Shown: in pieces, positions 25,178-33,927 of the stretch | Layout of the letters: every line of letters starts with the position of its first letter | Position numbering within the stretch: the first letter of the stretch is position 1 | Assembly (NCBI RefSeq): GCF_965228935.1 | Contig: NZ_OZ245846.1 | Span: 2,418,001 to 2,482,000, forward strand | DNA: 64,000 nucleotides | Direction of reading: 5' to 3' | From: Ulvibacterium sp965228935 | GTDB lineage: Bacteria > Bacteroidota > Bacteroidia > Flavobacteriales > Flavobacteriaceae | Notes under the pieces: generated by a model | The model's database searches: none | Told to the model about the DNA's origin: nothing | The model's input: the letters and a program-made list of their open reading frames with translations, nothing else | Translations under genes and position numbers: made by a program

Positions 25178-26218
25178 TTGGAAACAAAAAAGAAGGACAT
25201 AAGGGCCCTTACCAGGGAACAACTGCGTGGGTTTTTTGTAGACCAGGGCGATAGGGCTTTTCGTGGCAATCAGGTCTATGAATGGCTTTGGCAGAAATCC
25301 GCGCATTCCTTTGATGTAATGACAAATCTTTCCAAGGAAACGCGAGGGCTATTGGAAGCGAATTTTGTTATCAATCACATTCGCGTAGATCAAATGCAGC
25401 GCAGTGCGGACGGTACCATAAAAAATGCCGTACGATTGCATGATGGGTTGGTGGTGGAATCTGTTTTGATACCAACGGCCAATCGGACCACCGCCTGTGT
25501 TTCCAGCCAAGTAGGATGTAGTCTGGACTGCAAGTTCTGTGCTACCGCCCGTTTGAAACGGATGCGTAATCTGAACCCAGATGAAATCTACGATCAGGTA
25601 GTGGCCATTGATAATGAAAGTAGGCTCTATTTTGATCGGCCTTTGAGCAATATCGTATTTATGGGAATGGGCGAACCTTTGATGAACTATAACAATGTGC
25701 TAAAGGCTATCGATAAGATTACTTCCCCAGCAGGGCTTGGAATGTCCCCAAAACGCATTACGGTCTCCACATCCGGGGTGCCCAAAATGATTAAAAAAAT
25801 GGCGGACGACGGGGTCAAATTCAAATTGGCGGTATCCCTTCATTCGGCCATAGATGAGATACGTACGTCCATAATGCCCTTTAATGCCACGTTTACCTTG
25901 ACCGACCTACGGGAGGCCCTTCAATATTGGTACAATAGGACCAAAAGTAGAATCACCTATGAGTATGTAGTCTGGGAAGGGATCAACGATACACAAAGGG
26001 ATGTGGATGCCTTGGTGGACTTCTGCAAATTTGCACCCTCCAAAGTAAATCTTATCGAGTATAACCCGATTGATGACGGTCAGTTTCAGCAAGCCTCAAA
26101 AACGGCATTGGATCGATATGTAGGCACATTAGAGGAAAACGGGATTGTAGTTACCGTTAGGCGTTCCAGGGGCAAGGATATCGATGCGGCCTGTGGTCAA
26201 TTGGCAAATAAGCATTAA
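25178..26218 (+). CDS. rlmN: 23S rRNA (adenine2503-C2)- and tRNA methyltransferase
   Basis: Radical-SAM methyltransferase modifying A2503 of 23S rRNA and A37 of some tRNAs. The iron-sulphur cluster Cys motif is CSLDCKFC (CxxxCxxC), the GMGEP SAM motif follows (FMGMGEPLMN), and the substrate-side Cys near the C-terminus is in DAACGQL. The TTG at 25178 is chosen as start (346 residues): the upstream frame translates the queA terminator, and METKKKDIRALTREQL is the usual N-terminus in relatives as I remember them. A TATCTTTT element 6 bases before the TTG would give a transcript with almost no leader. Confidence 0.93.
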   Translation: METKKKDIRALTREQLRGFFVDQGDRAFRGNQVYEWLWQKSAHSFDVMTNLSKETRGLLEANFVINHIRVDQMQRSADGTIKNAVRLHDGLVVESVLIPTANRTTACVSSQVGCSLDCKFCATARLKRMRNLNPDEIYDQVVAIDNESRLYFDRPLSNIVFMGMGEPLMNYNNVLKAIDKITSPAGLGMSPKRITVSTSGVPKMIKKMADDGVKFKLAVSLHSAIDEIRTSIMPFNATFTLTDLREALQYWYNRTKSRITYEYVVWEGINDTQRDVDALVDFCKFAPSKVNLIEYNPIDDGQFQQASKTALDRYVGTLEENGIVVTVRRSRGKDIDAACGQLANKH

Positions 26219-26334
26219 CGAAAGCAAGTAGCATTCTATAGTGCTTTCCAACCAATACCGCGCGCCGATTACCCCTTCTTTTCCTTATTTTATTTTTATC
26301 TTTCCAAATCCAACGCGATAGAAAACCAAACTTC

Positions 26335-27312
26335 TTGAAAACAGTATCCCAAATAAAGGAACCTATAGAACATGAAATGGAACTTTTTGAGAAAAAGTTC
26401 TTAAATGCCATGTCCTCCAAGGTCGCGCTCCTCAATCGCATTACCTACTATATTGTAAATCGAAAAGGCAAACAAATGCGACCTATGTTTGTTTTTTTGA
26501 CCGCTAAGCTGCTGAACAACGGGGAGGTAAACGAACGTACGTATCGTGGGGCCTCGGTCATTGAACTTATTCACACGGCTACTTTGGTTCATGATGATGT
26601 AGTGGACGAAAGCAACAAGCGCCGCGGATTTTTTTCCATCAATGCATTATGGAAAAATAAGATAGCCGTTTTAGTAGGTGATTATCTCTTATCAAAAGGA
26701 TTATTGTTATCCATAGACAATGGCGATTTTGATCTACTTCGGATCATTTCGGTGGCTGTCCGTGAAATGAGCGAGGGGGAACTGTTGCAGATCGAAAAGG
26801 CAAGGCGATTGGACATTACGGAGGAGGTATATTACGATATCATTCGTCAAAAGACAGCTACTTTGATTGCCGCATGTTGCAGCTTGGGCGCCTGCTCCGT
26901 AAAACCCGATTCGCAGGATGTGGAGACCTTCCGAAAATTCGGGGAGCTCTGCGGTATGGCCTTTCAAATAAAAGATGATCTCTTTGACTATGGGGAAGAG
27001 AAAATCGGGAAGCCTACGGGTATAGATATCAAGGAACAGAAGATGACCCTGCCCCTTATCTATGCCCTTAATAACTGCTCCAAATCGGAAAAAGGATGGT
27101 TGATCAATTCCGTAAAAAATCACAATAAGGACAGGACCAGGGTAAAACAGGTAATAGCTTTCGTAAAGGAAAAGGGAGGGTTGGACTATGCCATACAGAA
27201 AATGCTCGATTTTAAGGAAGAGGCCCTGAAACTTCTGGAGACGTATCCGCCTTCGGAGTACAAAAGCTCCCTTGAGCTTATGGTAAATTATGTAGTGGAC
27301 AGAAAAAAATGA
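26335..27312 (+). CDS. Polyprenyl diphosphate synthase
   Basis: Trans-isoprenyl diphosphate synthase that condenses isopentenyl diphosphate units to a long-chain product, probably for the menaquinone side chain. 325 residues. The first Asp-rich motif is DDVVD (87-91), followed by the usual downstream Arg residues, and the second is KDDLFDYG. The product length cannot be fixed from the sequence. The start is TTG at 26335, giving MKTVSQIKEP; a TATCTTTC sequence at 26297-26304 (one mismatch to TAnnTTTG) precedes it. Confidence 0.9.
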   Translation: MKTVSQIKEPIEHEMELFEKKFLNAMSSKVALLNRITYYIVNRKGKQMRPMFVFLTAKLLNNGEVNERTYRGASVIELIHTATLVHDDVVDESNKRRGFFSINALWKNKIAVLVGDYLLSKGLLLSIDNGDFDLLRIISVAVREMSEGELLQIEKARRLDITEEVYYDIIRQKTATLIAACCSLGACSVKPDSQDVETFRKFGELCGMAFQIKDDLFDYGEEKIGKPTGIDIKEQKMTLPLIYALNNCSKSEKGWLINSVKNHNKDRTRVKQVIAFVKEKGGLDYAIQKMLDFKEEALKLLETYPPSEYKSSLELMVNYVVDRKK

Positions 27313-27393
27313 AGTCGGATGGCATCGTCCTTATAGCAAAATGACATATTTCTGCCTTTCCTAAAACTTCAGAAAAAAAAAATCAACTTTCCA

Positions 27394-27424
27394 GGCAACG
27401 TTTTCTTGTACTGAATCGTCTATA
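27394..27424 (+). promoter_or_regulatory. Putative ECF-sigma-dependent (autoregulated) promoter
   Basis: GGCAACGTTTT (27394-27404) and CGTCTATA (27417-27424), with 12 bases between. AAC in the -35 and CGTC in the -10 are hallmarks of ECF sigma promoters, and ECF genes commonly activate themselves. It lies 34 bases before the sigma factor's TTG start and replaces the TAnnTTTG-type promoter seen elsewhere in the window. Confidence 0.6.
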
Positions 27425-27458
27425 GAAATAAGGAGTAACCAAAACCACTTTTATAAAA

Positions 27459-28025
27459 TTGAAAATTATTTCTTTTTATAAAAACGAAAAGCAGCTTATA
27501 GAAAGAGCGACTTCTGGCAATCGGGATGCGCAGCAACGCCTTTACGAAAAATTTGCTCCCAAAATGCTCGGGGTTTGTAGAAGGTACATCAAAGATTTGC
27601 AATTTGCGGAAGACGTTATGGTCAATGGTTTTGTAAAAGTTTTTCAGGGACTTGAAACTTTTCGTCATCAGGGCAGTTTTGAGGGATGGATAAAAAAAAT
27701 CATGGTGAGGGAAAGTATTTCCTATTTACGAAAACAACAATTTGTAGTCTATGATGATACGGTATACGAAAGGCACGGGGAAAAATTCGTTTCGGATACC
27801 TCTGCCAAATTGGACACCGAATACATACAGACCATGATCGATGCCTTGCCTGAAGGCTATAGGACCGTATTCGTATTGTATGCCGTGGAAGGGTATAAAC
27901 ATCAAGAAATTGCCGAAATGCTGGCCATATCGGAGAGTACCTCAAAATCGCAATTGTTCAAGGCCAGAAAGTTGTTGCAGCAAAGTTTAAAGAAACAAAA
28001 TATTATAGGATATGGAACCGAATAG
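27459..28025 (+). CDS. ECF-family RNA polymerase sigma factor
   Basis: 188-residue group 4 sigma factor. Region 2 (about 25-95: RLYEKFAPKMLGVCRRYI, DLQFAEDVMVNGFVKVFQ, FRHQGSFEGWIKKIMVRE) recognises the -10 element and core polymerase; region 4 (about 128-180: LPEGYRTVFVLYAVEGY, HQEIAEMLAISESTSKSQL) reads the -35. The start is TTG at 27459. The next gene overlaps its end by 14 bases and encodes a single-pass protein that looks like its anti-sigma factor. An ECF-type promoter sits directly upstream. Confidence 0.92.
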   Translation: MKIISFYKNEKQLIERATSGNRDAQQRLYEKFAPKMLGVCRRYIKDLQFAEDVMVNGFVKVFQGLETFRHQGSFEGWIKKIMVRESISYLRKQQFVVYDDTVYERHGEKFVSDTSAKLDTEYIQTMIDALPEGYRTVFVLYAVEGYKHQEIAEMLAISESTSKSQLFKARKLLQQSLKKQNIIGYGTE

Positions 28026-28788
28026 TTTTGAAAAGCATATCAAAAAACAATTGGAGACAAGGGAAATACGGCCTTCTCCCGAGGCTTGGCAGAAGGTGGT
28101 AGGCCGTTTGGACGTTACTCCAAGACCAAAATCGAATCGTTTTTTGTGGTATGGCATTGCGGCGGGCTTTGCAGGTCTTTTGGTAATCTCTTTGGTGTAT
28201 TTGGACTCTCAAGGGCCTGTAGTGAATCCTGATATTGAAATCGTGGATACGGATAGTGAAAATACCAAAGTTGGGGATACGTTAAAAAAAGGAACGGATG
28301 AAAAAATATTTCAAGAACAGCCTCAAGTGGTCGGAACAAATAGAGGTTTGGATATAGAAAAACCCTTGGAAGAACCGATACATTTTCCGAACGAAAAGAG
28401 AATAATCGAGGAAGACACCTTGGAAGACATGGGGACGATCATTGCTTCCACGGATACAACGGGAGATACAGAAATTGAAAATGAAACTTCAAGCGAGGAT
28501 TCGGAAGCTATCATCAATACCAAAATAGCGGAAATTATGGCGCAGGTCGATGTTCTGGAGCAGGAAAATAGAACGGTCTCCGATGCGGAGGTGGACTCCC
28601 TTTTACTAAAAGCGCAAAGGGAAATAATTGCGGAAAAACTTTTCCTGGAGAACGGAAAGGTAGATGCCATGGCTTTGTTAATGGAGGTAGAGGATGAACT
28701 AGATCAATCCTTTAGGGATCAAATTTTCGAAAAGTTAAAAACCGGTTTTATGAGGGTACGCACGGCCGTGGCGGATCGAAATAATTAA
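28012..28788 (+). CDS. Putative membrane anti-sigma factor
   Basis: 258 residues: a short cytoplasmic N-terminus (1-43) with the PSPEAWQKVVGRL helix seen in flavobacterial anti-sigma proteins, one transmembrane helix (about 44-64), then a long, very acidic periplasmic domain ending in a helical, charged segment. I see no zinc-binding anti-sigma motif, so the assignment rests on topology and on the overlapping upstream sigma gene. The periplasmic domain may sense an envelope signal and release the sigma factor. Confidence 0.7.
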   Translation: MEPNSFEKHIKKQLETREIRPSPEAWQKVVGRLDVTPRPKSNRFLWYGIAAGFAGLLVISLVYLDSQGPVVNPDIEIVDTDSENTKVGDTLKKGTDEKIFQEQPQVVGTNRGLDIEKPLEEPIHFPNEKRIIEEDTLEDMGTIIASTDTTGDTEIENETSSEDSEAIINTKIAEIMAQVDVLEQENRTVSDAEVDSLLLKAQREIIAEKLFLENGKVDAMALLMEVEDELDQSFRDQIFEKLKTGFMRVRTAVADRNN

Positions 28789-28818
28789 TTCATCAATCAT
28801 TAATGGATTTCCTTCTTC

Positions 28819-28841
28819 TCTCCCCGCGACCGTCGGGGAGA
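28819..28841 (+). repeat. GC-rich hairpin between anti-sigma and barrel genes
   Basis: TCTCCCCG and CGGGGAGA form a perfect 8-pair stem with a 7-base loop in the 84-base spacer. It has the look of a REP-type intergenic palindrome. There is no T-run, so it may stabilise or punctuate the operon mRNA rather than terminate it. Confidence 0.6.
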
Positions 28842-28872
28842 TAGGGAGGGAACATTTCAAAAACAAACAAGT

Positions 28873-29940
28873 ATGAGGACCATTGTTTTTTATTTAACCT
28901 TGATTTTAATTTCCTTGATTATGAACCATGCCGTTGCACAAGAGCGGAACAAAGAAAAAATTGAGGCCCTAAGGGAGCAAAAGATCAAGATTACGGAGCA
29001 GGAGAAAGAGGCATTAAAATTGGAAATAGAGCACATCAACAGAAGATTGGATGATGGTGACCTAAACGCTGAAGAAGCAAGGATTCTCAAGGAAAATGCA
29101 GCCAAACTAAGGGCATTGAACATTGAGAACAAACACGCTATCATCGATAATAAGATAGCGTTGTTGGAACGTAACCAGGGAACTATGCTCGAGGAGGAAA
29201 AAGGGTTTTCCATTATCGATGATGGAACGGGAATTAGTATTAATGTGGATGGGAAACCGTGGCATGTTTTCGAAAGAAGTGATAAGCCTCCAAAATATGA
29301 CCGTCGTACGTATTCCGATCCGGTTGTCGCCATAGGCTTTAACAATGCCATTATCGAGGGTCAATCCCTGGATGATTCGCCCTATAAAATTGGGGGAAGC
29401 CGATTTTTTGAATTGGGGTGGGTATGGCGCACCAGAGTTTTTGACAACTCCAATTTTATGCGCTTTACGTATGGGTTTTCCTTTCAATTCAACGGCCTAA
29501 AACCCAAGGACAATCAATATTTTGTAATCAACGATGAAGGTCAGGCGGAATTACAGGAATTCGAATTCGAGCTGAGCAAATCCAAATTCCGTATGGACAA
29601 TCTCGTTTTCCCGATTCATTTTGAATTTGGCCCCTCAAGATTTAGACAAACGGAAAATACCATTCGATACTCCATCCAAAACCAATTTCGACTGGGTATC
29701 GGCGGGTATGGCGGATTTAACCTGAGCACCCGCCAGAAGTTGAAGTACGACCGGGCCGGGGAAAACGTTAAGGACAAGCTGAAAAGGGGCTATAATACGA
29801 CAAATTTTGTATATGGACTTAGCGCATATGCCGGGTTCGATGGCATACTACTCTATATAAAATATGATCTGAATCCGATTTTTAAGGACGCTTTGGTAGA
29901 GCAACGGAATATTTCTTTGGGCCTTCGGTGCGACTTGTGA
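28873..29940 (+). CDS. Outer-membrane beta-barrel protein with N-terminal coiled coil
   Basis: 355 residues. A Sec signal peptide (1-22, ending HAVAQ) is followed by a highly charged helical stretch (about 25-110; KEKIEALREQKIKITEQE), probably a periplasmic coiled coil, and then an amphipathic beta-strand region (about 140-355) typical of an outer-membrane barrel. It follows the sigma/anti-sigma pair on the same strand and may be the output or the signal-sensing partner of that ECF system. I do not recognise a named family. Confidence 0.7.
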   Translation: MRTIVFYLTLILISLIMNHAVAQERNKEKIEALREQKIKITEQEKEALKLEIEHINRRLDDGDLNAEEARILKENAAKLRALNIENKHAIIDNKIALLERNQGTMLEEEKGFSIIDDGTGISINVDGKPWHVFERSDKPPKYDRRTYSDPVVAIGFNNAIIEGQSLDDSPYKIGGSRFFELGWVWRTRVFDNSNFMRFTYGFSFQFNGLKPKDNQYFVINDEGQAELQEFEFELSKSKFRMDNLVFPIHFEFGPSRFRQTENTIRYSIQNQFRLGIGGYGGFNLSTRQKLKYDRAGENVKDKLKRGYNTTNFVYGLSAYAGFDGILLYIKYDLNPIFKDALVEQRNISLGLRCDL

Positions 29941-29955
29941 CGAGGTGGAATAAGG

Positions 29956-29979
29956 TTCGCCTCTTTAACTTGAGGCGGA
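29956..29979. terminator. Hairpin between convergent genes
   Basis: CGCCTC (29958-29963) and GAGGCG (29972-29977), extended by a G-U and a U-A pair, form a hairpin with an 8-base loop between the convergent barrel and zinc-ribbon genes. The flanks are AT-rich but lack a strong T-run, so it is a weak bidirectional terminator candidate. Confidence 0.4.
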
Positions 29980-29995
29980 TCTTAAACCTTTATTC

Positions 29996-30241
29996 TTAAT
30001 CTATTCCTATGGCATTTTCCATCTCCGGGGTAAATTCATTCTGGTAATAAACACGTTTGCAATGGGAACATTCCGCAAGCTTTGAGGTGGAAATTTTAAA
30101 TAGCTTGACCCAAAACAAATGAAAGTAGTTGGATGTCCTGGAAACGGTCAGAGTTCCGGTCTGATTGCAAAAAGGGCAGCGAACACCGGATAGGCGCTTT
30201 ATTTCGGTTTTTCCGGGACGGGTACCAAGGAAGAGTATCAT
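29996..30241 (-). CDS. Small zinc-ribbon protein
   Basis: 81 residues with two Cys pairs, CPFC (22-25) and CSHC (58-61), separated by about 32 residues, a zinc ribbon knuckle layout. The rest is aromatic and basic (SNYFHLFWVKLFKIS). No further domain is seen, and the function is unknown; short stand-alone zinc ribbons of this sort are widespread in flavobacteria. The start codon is only 4 bases from an exact -7 element, so the mRNA may be leaderless. Confidence 0.75.
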   Translation of the reverse strand: MILFLGTRPGKTEIKRLSGVRCPFCNQTGTLTVSRTSNYFHLFWVKLFKISTSKLAECSHCKRVYYQNEFTPEMENAIGID

Positions 30242-30245
30242 AGCA

Positions 30246-30253
30246 CAAAGATA
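30246..30253 (-). promoter_or_regulatory. -7 promoter element of the zinc-ribbon gene
   Basis: Reads TATCTTTG on the minus strand (exact TAnnTTTG) and ends 4 bases before the ATG. Transcription starting a few bases after the element would coincide with the start codon. Confidence 0.5.
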
Positions 30254-30304
30254 TCGGAAGAAACATTCAAATTAATGTAATAAAAGAAATAAAAACAGTA
30301 ACCA

Positions 30305-31003
30305 ATGGAACCTACGAAAAGAACCGCAAGAATTGCCGGGACATTTTATCTCATTCTCATATTGAGTGGCATGTTTAGTTTGCTCTATGTACCCTCCGAG
30401 CTTATCGTCTGGGAAGACCCTGGAATGACCGTTGAAAATATCAAAGCTTCGGAACACCTGTTTCGGCTGGGCATACTAAGTGGTTTACTATGCTTCGCCT
30501 GCTTCATATTCTTACCACTAACGTTGTACAGATTACTTAAAGGAGTCAATGAGGGCCAAGCCGTGCTCATGGTGGTTCTTGCCATAGTTAGTGTTCCTAT
30601 ATCCTATATTGGCATAACATATCAAATAGACCTACTCACCTTAATCAATGATTCCGAGTCCTTAAAAACTTTTACTTCGGACGAGCTACAGGCAAAGGCG
30701 ATGCTGCTTCTTAAATCCAGTAACAACGGAAGTTTGGTGGCCCACATATTTTGGGGACTATGGTTGTTTCCTTTTGGATATTTGGTGTACAAATCGGGCT
30801 TTCTCCATAAATTTTTAGGAATCATGTTAATGCTGGGTTGCTTTGGATACCTCTTGGACTTTCTGGGGTATTTCCTTTGCGAAGACTATGGACAAACTTT
30901 GGGGGCTACCCTTGTAGGTATTCCCGCTGCCATAGGGGAAATCGGGATTTGCCTTTGGCTTCTGACCATCGGGATAAAGGTGGTTAAAGCTCCGCAAGGT
31001 TAA
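30305..31003 (+). CDS. DUF4386 family integral membrane protein
   Basis: 232 residues with six hydrophobic helices (first RIAGTFYLILILSGMFSLLY, last GEIGICLWLLTIGIKVV). The N-terminal RTARIAGTFYL and the overall helix pattern match DUF4386, an uncharacterised membrane family. There are no obvious catalytic residues. The gene stands alone between the zinc-ribbon gene and dnaG. Confidence 0.82.
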   Translation: MEPTKRTARIAGTFYLILILSGMFSLLYVPSELIVWEDPGMTVENIKASEHLFRLGILSGLLCFACFIFLPLTLYRLLKGVNEGQAVLMVVLAIVSVPISYIGITYQIDLLTLINDSESLKTFTSDELQAKAMLLLKSSNNGSLVAHIFWGLWLFPFGYLVYKSGFLHKFLGIMLMLGCFGYLLDFLGYFLCEDYGQTLGATLVGIPAAIGEIGICLWLLTIGIKVVKAPQG

Positions 31004-31033
31004 ATCATAAGACCTGCTTTTAAAAAGCTACAT

Positions 31034-31067
31034 TTTGGCTTATATTTATGGATACAGGTTATATTTG
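31034..31067 (+). promoter_or_regulatory. Promoter of dnaG
   Basis: TTTG at 31034-31037 and TATATTTG at 31060-31067 (exact TAnnTTTG) with 22 bases between, 20 bases before the TTG start. Both boxes match the Bacteroidota consensus. Confidence 0.55.
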
Positions 31068-31087
31068 CCTGCCAGATTTCGTTTGTT

Positions 31088-33067
31088 TTGATTTCAAAAT
31101 CCACCATAGATCAAGTATATGAAACCGCCCGTTTGGAAGAGGTTATCGGTGATTTTGTACAATTAAAGAAATCAGGATCCAACTTTAAGGGGCTGAGCCC
31201 TTTTACCGATGAGCGTACACCAAGTTTTATGGTTTCACCGGTAAAACAGATTTGGAAGGACTTTAGCAGTGGAAAAGGGGGCAATGTGGTGGCCTTTTTG
31301 ATGGAGCATGAGCATTTTACCTATCCCGAGGCCATAAAATACCTGGCCAAAAAATACAATATCGAAGTCGAGGAAACCGAGCGCACCGATGAACAGAAGG
31401 CCGAGGCCAATGAGCGCGAAAGCATGTACCTGGTTTCCGAATTTGCCCAGAAACACTTTTCGGAAATGCTCTGGGAAACGGAGTTGGGCAAGGCCATAGG
31501 TTTAAGCTATTTCAAGGAACGTGGTTTTACTGATGAGACCATCAAAAAATTTGGTTTGGGCTATTGCTTGGATCAATGGGACGGATTTACCAAAGCCGCC
31601 CTTGAAAATGGGTATAAGTTGGTGTATTTGGAAAAAACGGGATTGACTATCGTTAAAGAAGATACCCAAAATCCCGATAATACCAAGAAATTCGATCGAT
31701 TCAAGGGACGGGTCATGTTCCCTATTCACTCCATGAGCGGTAGGGTTCTTGGTTTTGGGGGACGTATTTTGACCAATGATAAAAAAGCGGCCAAATACCT
31801 GAATTCCCCGGAGAGCGAAATTTACCATAAGAGTAAAGTACTCTACGGTATTTACTTTGCAAAACAGGACATCGCCAAGGAAGATAATTGCTATCTGGTA
31901 GAAGGATATACGGACGTCATCCAATTTTATCAAAGGGGCATCCGCAATGTAGTATCCTCCAGTGGTACCGCCCTTACCCCGGAACAGATACGTTTGATCA
32001 ATAGGCTTACGAAAAACATTACCGTTCTGTTCGATGGGGATGCCGCGGGATTAAGGGCGTCCCTAAGGGGTATCGATCTGATCTTGGAACAGGGCATGAA
32101 CGTTAGGGTCTGTCCTTTTCCGGAAGGTGAGGATCCGGATAGTTTTGCCAAGAATAACGAGTTGGAGGATGTTCAGCTTTACTTGGAGGAGAATGCAAAG
32201 GACTTCATTCAGTTTAAGGCAAATTTACTGGCAGAAGAAGCTTCCAATGACCCTATAAAAAGGGCGGAGACGGTTCGTGATATTGTAAATAGCATAGCCA
32301 AGATTCCCGATGCCATTAAGCGCGAAATCTATATACAGGAATGTGCACAGATTATGAATGTTTCCGAAAACGTTCTGTTCAGCACGTTGGCCCAAATCGG
32401 TAAAAAGGAGATAGCGGATGCCGTAAAAAAAGCCAAACCGGAACAAAAGGCCTTTGATGTTGTAAAAAATCAGGTTGCCGTTGAAAAGGTAGATGTGCAA
32501 TACGAATTGGAGCGAAAGATTATTGAGGTGCTTTTACTGTACGGAAATGAAAGGCAGGAATTCGAAGACCTTGTTCTAAAGGAAAACGATGATGGCGATT
32601 TGATCTTGGAACCAGAGTCCCTGGAAGCCAAGGTCTATGAAAAAATTTATTTGGATCTTCAGGAAGATGAGATAGAGCTAACGAACGAACAGTTTCGAAG
32701 TATCTACTATAAATTGATAGAGCAATTAAATGCGGATGAGGATTTTTCCATAAGCACTTTTATCTCAGATCTTGACCAAAAAATGGTAGAGGAGATTTCA
32801 TCCATTCTCATGGAAGAAGAAAAGTATGCGTTGCATAATTGGGAGCGAAAGGATATTTATCCCAGGGATAAAAAGACCGGCGTGGGGCAATTGGTAAGCG
32901 AGACCATTTTGACCTTACGTTGCTATTTGATCAAAAAGCGCATGGAGGCCCTTCAGAACAATACCCAAGAAAATCATGGGAACAATACGGAGACCCTGGA
33001 GGAGATTATGAACTATCTCCAATTGAACAAATTGTTGAATAAAAAACTGAATCGGGTACTTTCATAA
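31088..33067 (+). CDS. dnaG: DNA primase with a degenerate zinc-binding domain
   Basis: Makes RNA primers at the replication fork. 659 residues: an N-terminal CHC2-like domain (1-100), the RNA polymerase/TOPRIM core (EGYTDVIQFYQRG and FDGDAAGLRASLRG carry the conserved acidic residues) and a C-terminal helicase-binding region (about 470-659). In the first domain the fold signature is kept (SPFTDERTPSFMVSP), but the four zinc ligands of the Escherichia coli enzyme (C40, H43, C61, C64) align with Ser37, Thr40, Asp58 and Ser61, so no zinc can be held in the usual way. The start is TTG at 31088. Confidence 0.94.
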   Translation: MISKSTIDQVYETARLEEVIGDFVQLKKSGSNFKGLSPFTDERTPSFMVSPVKQIWKDFSSGKGGNVVAFLMEHEHFTYPEAIKYLAKKYNIEVEETERTDEQKAEANERESMYLVSEFAQKHFSEMLWETELGKAIGLSYFKERGFTDETIKKFGLGYCLDQWDGFTKAALENGYKLVYLEKTGLTIVKEDTQNPDNTKKFDRFKGRVMFPIHSMSGRVLGFGGRILTNDKKAAKYLNSPESEIYHKSKVLYGIYFAKQDIAKEDNCYLVEGYTDVIQFYQRGIRNVVSSSGTALTPEQIRLINRLTKNITVLFDGDAAGLRASLRGIDLILEQGMNVRVCPFPEGEDPDSFAKNNELEDVQLYLEENAKDFIQFKANLLAEEASNDPIKRAETVRDIVNSIAKIPDAIKREIYIQECAQIMNVSENVLFSTLAQIGKKEIADAVKKAKPEQKAFDVVKNQVAVEKVDVQYELERKIIEVLLLYGNERQEFEDLVLKENDDGDLILEPESLEAKVYEKIYLDLQEDEIELTNEQFRSIYYKLIEQLNADEDFSISTFISDLDQKMVEEISSILMEEEKYALHNWERKDIYPRDKKTGVGQLVSETILTLRCYLIKKRMEALQNNTQENHGNNTETLEEIMNYLQLNKLLNKKLNRVLS

Positions 33068-33108
33068 AAAAACAGAGGCCCCAAAAGTGTAACTTTTGGG
33101 GCCTCTGT
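33066..33108 (-). terminator. Strong terminator between dnaG and the response regulator
   Basis: A perfect 17-pair stem (33072-33088 with 33092-33108) and a 3-base loop. On the minus strand the stem is followed by a run of T (complement of the A-run from 33066), so it terminates the response regulator gene. The stem also follows the dnaG stop at once and probably blocks read-through in the other direction. Confidence 0.88.
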
Positions 33109-33125
33109 AATAGATGATTACCGCT

Positions 33126-33755
33126 CTAATACAATTCCAATGCTTTGGCTTGTTGTAAAAGATCTACCATATTGTCCACGTTCAACTTTTTCATTAAACG
33201 TGCCTTATAGGTACTGACGGTCTTTTCGTTCAAGTTAAGACCAATGGCAACATCCTTGTTTCGTTTTCCGCTGGCCAATAGTTTAAGCACTTCAACCTCT
33301 CGCGTAGAAAGTTTCCTGAAGAACCTTCTTGGTCTTTGGGTTCCTTCGTCAAATGCCAGTCTTTGGGCAAGTTCATTGGTGATGAACATATTGCCCTCGC
33401 TTACTTTTCGCACTGCGGAAATAATGTAATCTATATCCGAGGCTTTGGACAAATAACCGAATGCACCTGCCCTAATGCTGCTCAGTGCATATACATCTTC
33501 GGATTGTCCGCTGTACATCAACACTTTAACATCAGGATACTCTTTTTTAATCTTTCGCAAGGTGGCGATACCGTTTATCTCTGGAATATCCATTTCCAAC
33601 ATAACGACATCAGGGGTAATTCGTTCCAGTTTTTCAAAAAGCTCGGATGTAGTGGAAACGTCTTCCACTACCTCAAAACCAGAGGCAGATTCCAATACAT
33701 GTTTTACACCCATCCGGATGATAGGGTGGTTATCAGCAATTAATACTTTGATCAT
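33126..33755 (-). CDS. NarL/LuxR-type response regulator with Glu at the phosphorylation site
   Basis: 209 residues: receiver domain (1-120) and LuxR-type helix-turn-helix (about 145-205; GKRNKDVAIGLNLNEKTVSTYK). In the receiver the phospho-acceptor Asp, normally four residues before the conserved Pro of the LDxxMP motif, is Glu54 (MLEMDIPEING). The acidic pocket is D8-N9 rather than a double acid; the conserved Lys is K104 (YLSKAS). Glu mimics phospho-Asp in many regulators, so this protein may be constitutively active or controlled in another way. No histidine kinase gene is adjacent. Confidence 0.88.
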   Translation of the reverse strand: MIKVLIADNHPIIRMGVKHVLESASGFEVVEDVSTTSELFEKLERITPDVVMLEMDIPEINGIATLRKIKKEYPDVKVLMYSGQSEDVYALSSIRAGAFGYLSKASDIDYIISAVRKVSEGNMFITNELAQRLAFDEGTQRPRRFFRKLSTREVEVLKLLASGKRNKDVAIGLNLNEKTVSTYKARLMKKLNVDNMVDLLQQAKALELY

Positions 33756-33773
33756 TTCGCTAGTTTTAGTCTA

Positions 33774-33803
33774 AAAATATACCCAAATTTGCAGAAGTCC
33801 AAA
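33774..33803 (-). promoter_or_regulatory. Putative promoter of the response regulator gene
   Basis: On the minus strand TTTG (33803-33800) and TATATTTT (33781-33774, one mismatch to TAnnTTTG) are separated by 18 bases, 18 bases upstream of the ATG. Confidence 0.45.
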
Positions 33804-33927
33804 AAAACTGACATGCAATGTAAGGTTTAATTATCTGAATTCGTAAACAAAAATGGTTTTTTTTTATTAAAAAGCCTTATTTTTTGAATATTATTCGATT
33901 TATCTACTTGATTCTTAGTTGAGTGGT

